From: Candidatus Dormiibacterota bacterium
GTDB lineage: Bacteria; Chloroflexota; Dormibacteria; Dormibacterales; Dormibacteraceae
Length of the DNA stretch: 31,895 nucleotides
NCBI GenBank assembly: GCA_003151665.1
Contig: PLYD01000249.1
Location: 7,192-39,086, forward strand
Direction: 5' to 3'
The notes under the pieces are model-generated. The model did not search any database and was not told the origin of the DNA. It saw nothing but the letters and a program-made list of their open reading frames with translations. Made by a program: the position numbers and the translations under genes. Shown one piece after another: positions 30,205-31,895 of this stretch. How positions within the stretch are numbered: position 1 is the first letter of the stretch; every line of letters starts with the position of its first letter.

Positions 30205-31590
30205 TTAGGCCGCTTTTACCGCAGTTACCAGTTTTGTCAGGGATTCTTTTGCGTCGCCGAAGAACATCATCGTTTTCGGGTCGAACATGAGCTCGTTGTC
30301 GATGCCTGCGAACCCCGGACGCATCGACCTCTTCATGAACACAATGTTCTTGGCCTGGTCCGCATTCAGGATCGGCATGCCGAAGATGGGACTGCCGGGC
30401 GAGGTGCGCGCCGCTGGGTTGACCACATCGTTTGCGCCGACGATCAGTACGACGTCGGCGTTCTTGAACTCATCGTTGATCTCGTCCATCTCTTTGAGCT
30501 GTTCATAAGGCACGTTGGCCTCCGCCAGCAGCACGTTCATGTGGCCGGGCATGCGGCCCGCCACTGGGTGGATCGCATAGCTCACCTCGACGCCACGCTT
30601 CTCGAGCACCTCGGCAAGCTCGCGCACTGCGTGCTGCGCCTGCGCGACCGCGAGCCCATAACCCGGGACGATGATCACGCGGCGCGAATAGGCGAGCAGT
30701 GTGCCGAGGTCCTCCGCCGACGCCGATCGCACGCTGCGACCCTCCTGCCCAGCCACCGCGGCGGCTCCAGCTTGCACCTTGCCGAACGCCCCGAACAGCA
30801 CGCTTAGCAGGGAGCGGCCCATCGCGTCGCTCATCATCTTGGTCAACAGGCTTCCTGAGGCTCCGACGAGGGTCCCGGCGACGATCAGGGCGAAGTTGTT
30901 GAGCGTGAAGCCGCTCGCCGCGACAGCAAGGCCGGTGAACGCGTTGAGGAGCGAGATGACGACAGGCATGTCAGCGCCGCCGATCGGGAGCACGAACGCG
31001 ACCCCGAGAACCAGCGCCAGGACCATCAGAGATACGAATGAGAACGGCACGGAGGCGACCGCCAGGACTGCGATCACAAAACCGACGATCGCCGCCGCCA
31101 GCAGTCCGTTGACCAGCTGCTGGCCCGGATACGTGATCGGCGTTCCGGTCATCAGCTCTTGCAGCTTCGCGAACGCGACCATGCTGCCGGCGAACGAGAC
31201 CGATCCAATGACGATGCTGAAGACGCTCGGAAAAGCGACAGTGAAAGTGGGATGCTCGCCGAAGCGCAGGAGCTCCGCGACCGCCACCAGCGCAGCGGCG
31301 CCCCCGCCGACACCGTTGAAGAGCGCGACCATCTGCGGGATCGCGGTCATCTTCACGCGCCTGGCCCCGACCACTCCCACGACTCCTCCGATGGCGACCC
31401 CGATCAAGATGATCGTCACGCCGGCGGTCGTGAAATGGAGCAAGGGAAGCGTCGCCAGGAGCGCAATCACCATGCCGGCCGCGGCGGTGAAGTTGCCGTT
31501 CCGGGCGCCCTTCGGCGAGCTCAGCTGCTTGAGCCCAAGGATGAAGAGCACCGCCGCGACCAGGTAGGCCAGCGAGATGGCTAGGGTCAT
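30205..31590 (-). CDS. pntB: NAD(P) transhydrogenase subunit beta (PntB)
   Basis: A 461-aa subunit with the membrane domain (about eight to nine segments, 1-270) followed by the NADP(H)-binding domain III. The latter has RRVIIVPGYGLAVAQAQHAV, HPVAGRMPGHMNVLLAEANV, VLIVGANDVVNPAA and FMKRSMRPGFAGIDNELM, all hallmark segments. The enzyme couples proton re-entry to hydride transfer from NADH to NADP+, supplying NADPH. The start ATG 31590 overlaps the pntAb stop as ATGA. The length is normal. Confidence 0.96.
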   Translation of the reverse strand: MTLAISLAYLVAAVLFILGLKQLSSPKGARNGNFTAAAGMVIALLATLPLLHFTTAGVTIILIGVAIGGVVGVVGARRVKMTAIPQMVALFNGVGGGAAALVAVAELLRFGEHPTFTVAFPSVFSIVIGSVSFAGSMVAFAKLQELMTGTPITYPGQQLVNGLLAAAIVGFVIAVLAVASVPFSFVSLMVLALVLGVAFVLPIGGADMPVVISLLNAFTGLAVAASGFTLNNFALIVAGTLVGASGSLLTKMMSDAMGRSLLSVLFGAFGKVQAGAAAVAGQEGRSVRSASAEDLGTLLAYSRRVIIVPGYGLAVAQAQHAVRELAEVLEKRGVEVSYAIHPVAGRMPGHMNVLLAEANVPYEQLKEMDEINDEFKNADVVLIVGANDVVNPAARTSPGSPIFGMPILNADQAKNIVFMKRSMRPGFAGIDNELMFDPKTMMFFGDAKESLTKLVTAVKAA

Positions 31591-31895
31591 TTGGACTCGG
31601 GTGTCTTCGGCGCCTGGCGGCCCTTGAACATCTCGAGCATCCGATCGGTCACCACGAATCCACCCACCACGTTGGTGGTCGCCAGGATCACAGCGACCAG
31701 TCCGATCGCGATGTTCACCCGAGAGCTAGCGCCGGCCGCAATCACAATCGCGCCCACCAGGATGATGCCGTGGATCGCGTTCGTGCCTGACATCAGTGGC
31801 GTGTGGAGGATCGTCGGGACCTTGGAGATGACCTCGATGCCGACGAAGATCGCCAGCACAAAGAACGTCAGCTCGTTGAGAAGCTCGTTGTTCAT
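31587..31895 (-). CDS. pntAB: NAD(P) transhydrogenase subunit alpha, membrane part (PntAb/PntA2)
   Basis: A 102-aa small membrane subunit: FFVLAIFVGIEVISKVP, TPLMSGTNAIHGIILVGAIV and the last segments VNIAIGLVAVILATTNVVGG and FVVTDRMLEMF. It is the C-terminal piece of alpha when alpha is split in two, as in many Actinobacteriota and Alphaproteobacteria. ATG 31895 is the last complete codon at the window edge, so a slightly longer start outside the window cannot be excluded. pntAa should lie immediately to the right. Confidence 0.93.
   Translation of the reverse strand: MNNELLNELTFFVLAIFVGIEVISKVPTILHTPLMSGTNAIHGIILVGAIVIAAGASSRVNIAIGLVAVILATTNVVGGFVVTDRMLEMFKGRQAPKTPESK

Noticed and set aside
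1..31895. CRISPR array, prophage, defence island, rRNA or tRNA genes
   Set aside because: No regularly spaced repeats, integrase, transposase, nuclease-methylase sets or structural RNA genes other than the TPP riboswitch were found by reading both strands.

Overview
This is a high-GC window of soil-type bacterial chromosome with tightly packed genes. The gene set includes a CO-dehydrogenase-type molybdenum hydroxylase operon, a wax ester/diacylglycerol acyltransferase, an F420-type luciferase-like oxidoreductase, a CGNR zinc-finger regulator, tandem GNAT domains and a GH-like lipoprotein. It fits a Terrabacteria lineage such as Chloroflexota, Candidatus Dormibacterota or a deep Actinobacteriota. 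That placement is an inference from gene content; no rRNA or other marker lies in the window. I see no phage, integrase, IS transposase, CRISPR array, tRNA or rRNA.

Layout. 1-2.9 kb: the start of a MocA-type molybdopterin cytidylyltransferase (runs off the left edge), divergent endonuclease IV, a small conserved-looking protein, a CGNR regulator and a broken TMEM175-type channel gene. 2.8-10.4 kb: one leftward operon coxS-coxL-coxM-coxD-coxE-coxF with coxG divergent from coxS. Both the S-L-M order and the PYRGAGR active-site loop of CoxL mark it as form II (CODH-like), so CO as substrate is not assured. MocA at the left edge would make the cytosine-dinucleotide cofactor this enzyme class needs, CoxF would help insert the mature cofactor, and CoxD/CoxE form a MoxR-VWA maturation pair. 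A terminator-like hairpin separates structural from maturation genes.

10.4-17.5 kb: a hypothetical gene, then a coupled rightward operon (amidase, methyltransferase, GH-like lipoprotein, small membrane protein). Next, leftward, come a cold-shock protein with an AlkA-type glycosylase in the same frame directly behind its stop codon, and an EamA transporter carrying a GC-rich palindromic insert. 17.5-24 kb: WS/DGAT, an alpha/beta hydrolase that overlaps it tail to tail, RecQ, then TetR plus two hydrolases, one of them a paralogue of the first hydrolase. 24.1-26.3 kb: a TPP riboswitch controlling an NCS1 permease and thiD, a thiamine-precursor salvage unit. 26.4-30 kb: membrane proteins, a tandem GNAT protein and an LLM oxidoreductase. 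30.2 kb to the end: proton-translocating transhydrogenase pntB and pntAb, continuing past the right edge.

The main oddities are these. Two otherwise intact genes (AlkA-like and NCS1) have no in-frame ATG, GTG or TTG where their proteins must begin. A long hairpin abuts the cold-shock gene's ribosome-binding site. A small family of intergenic repeats (core GGCAGGGTTGGC) occurs three times. A palindromic element sits in frame inside the EamA transporter. I found no clearly new multi-gene system; the strongest candidates for unusual biology are the non-canonical starts and the form II cox locus.
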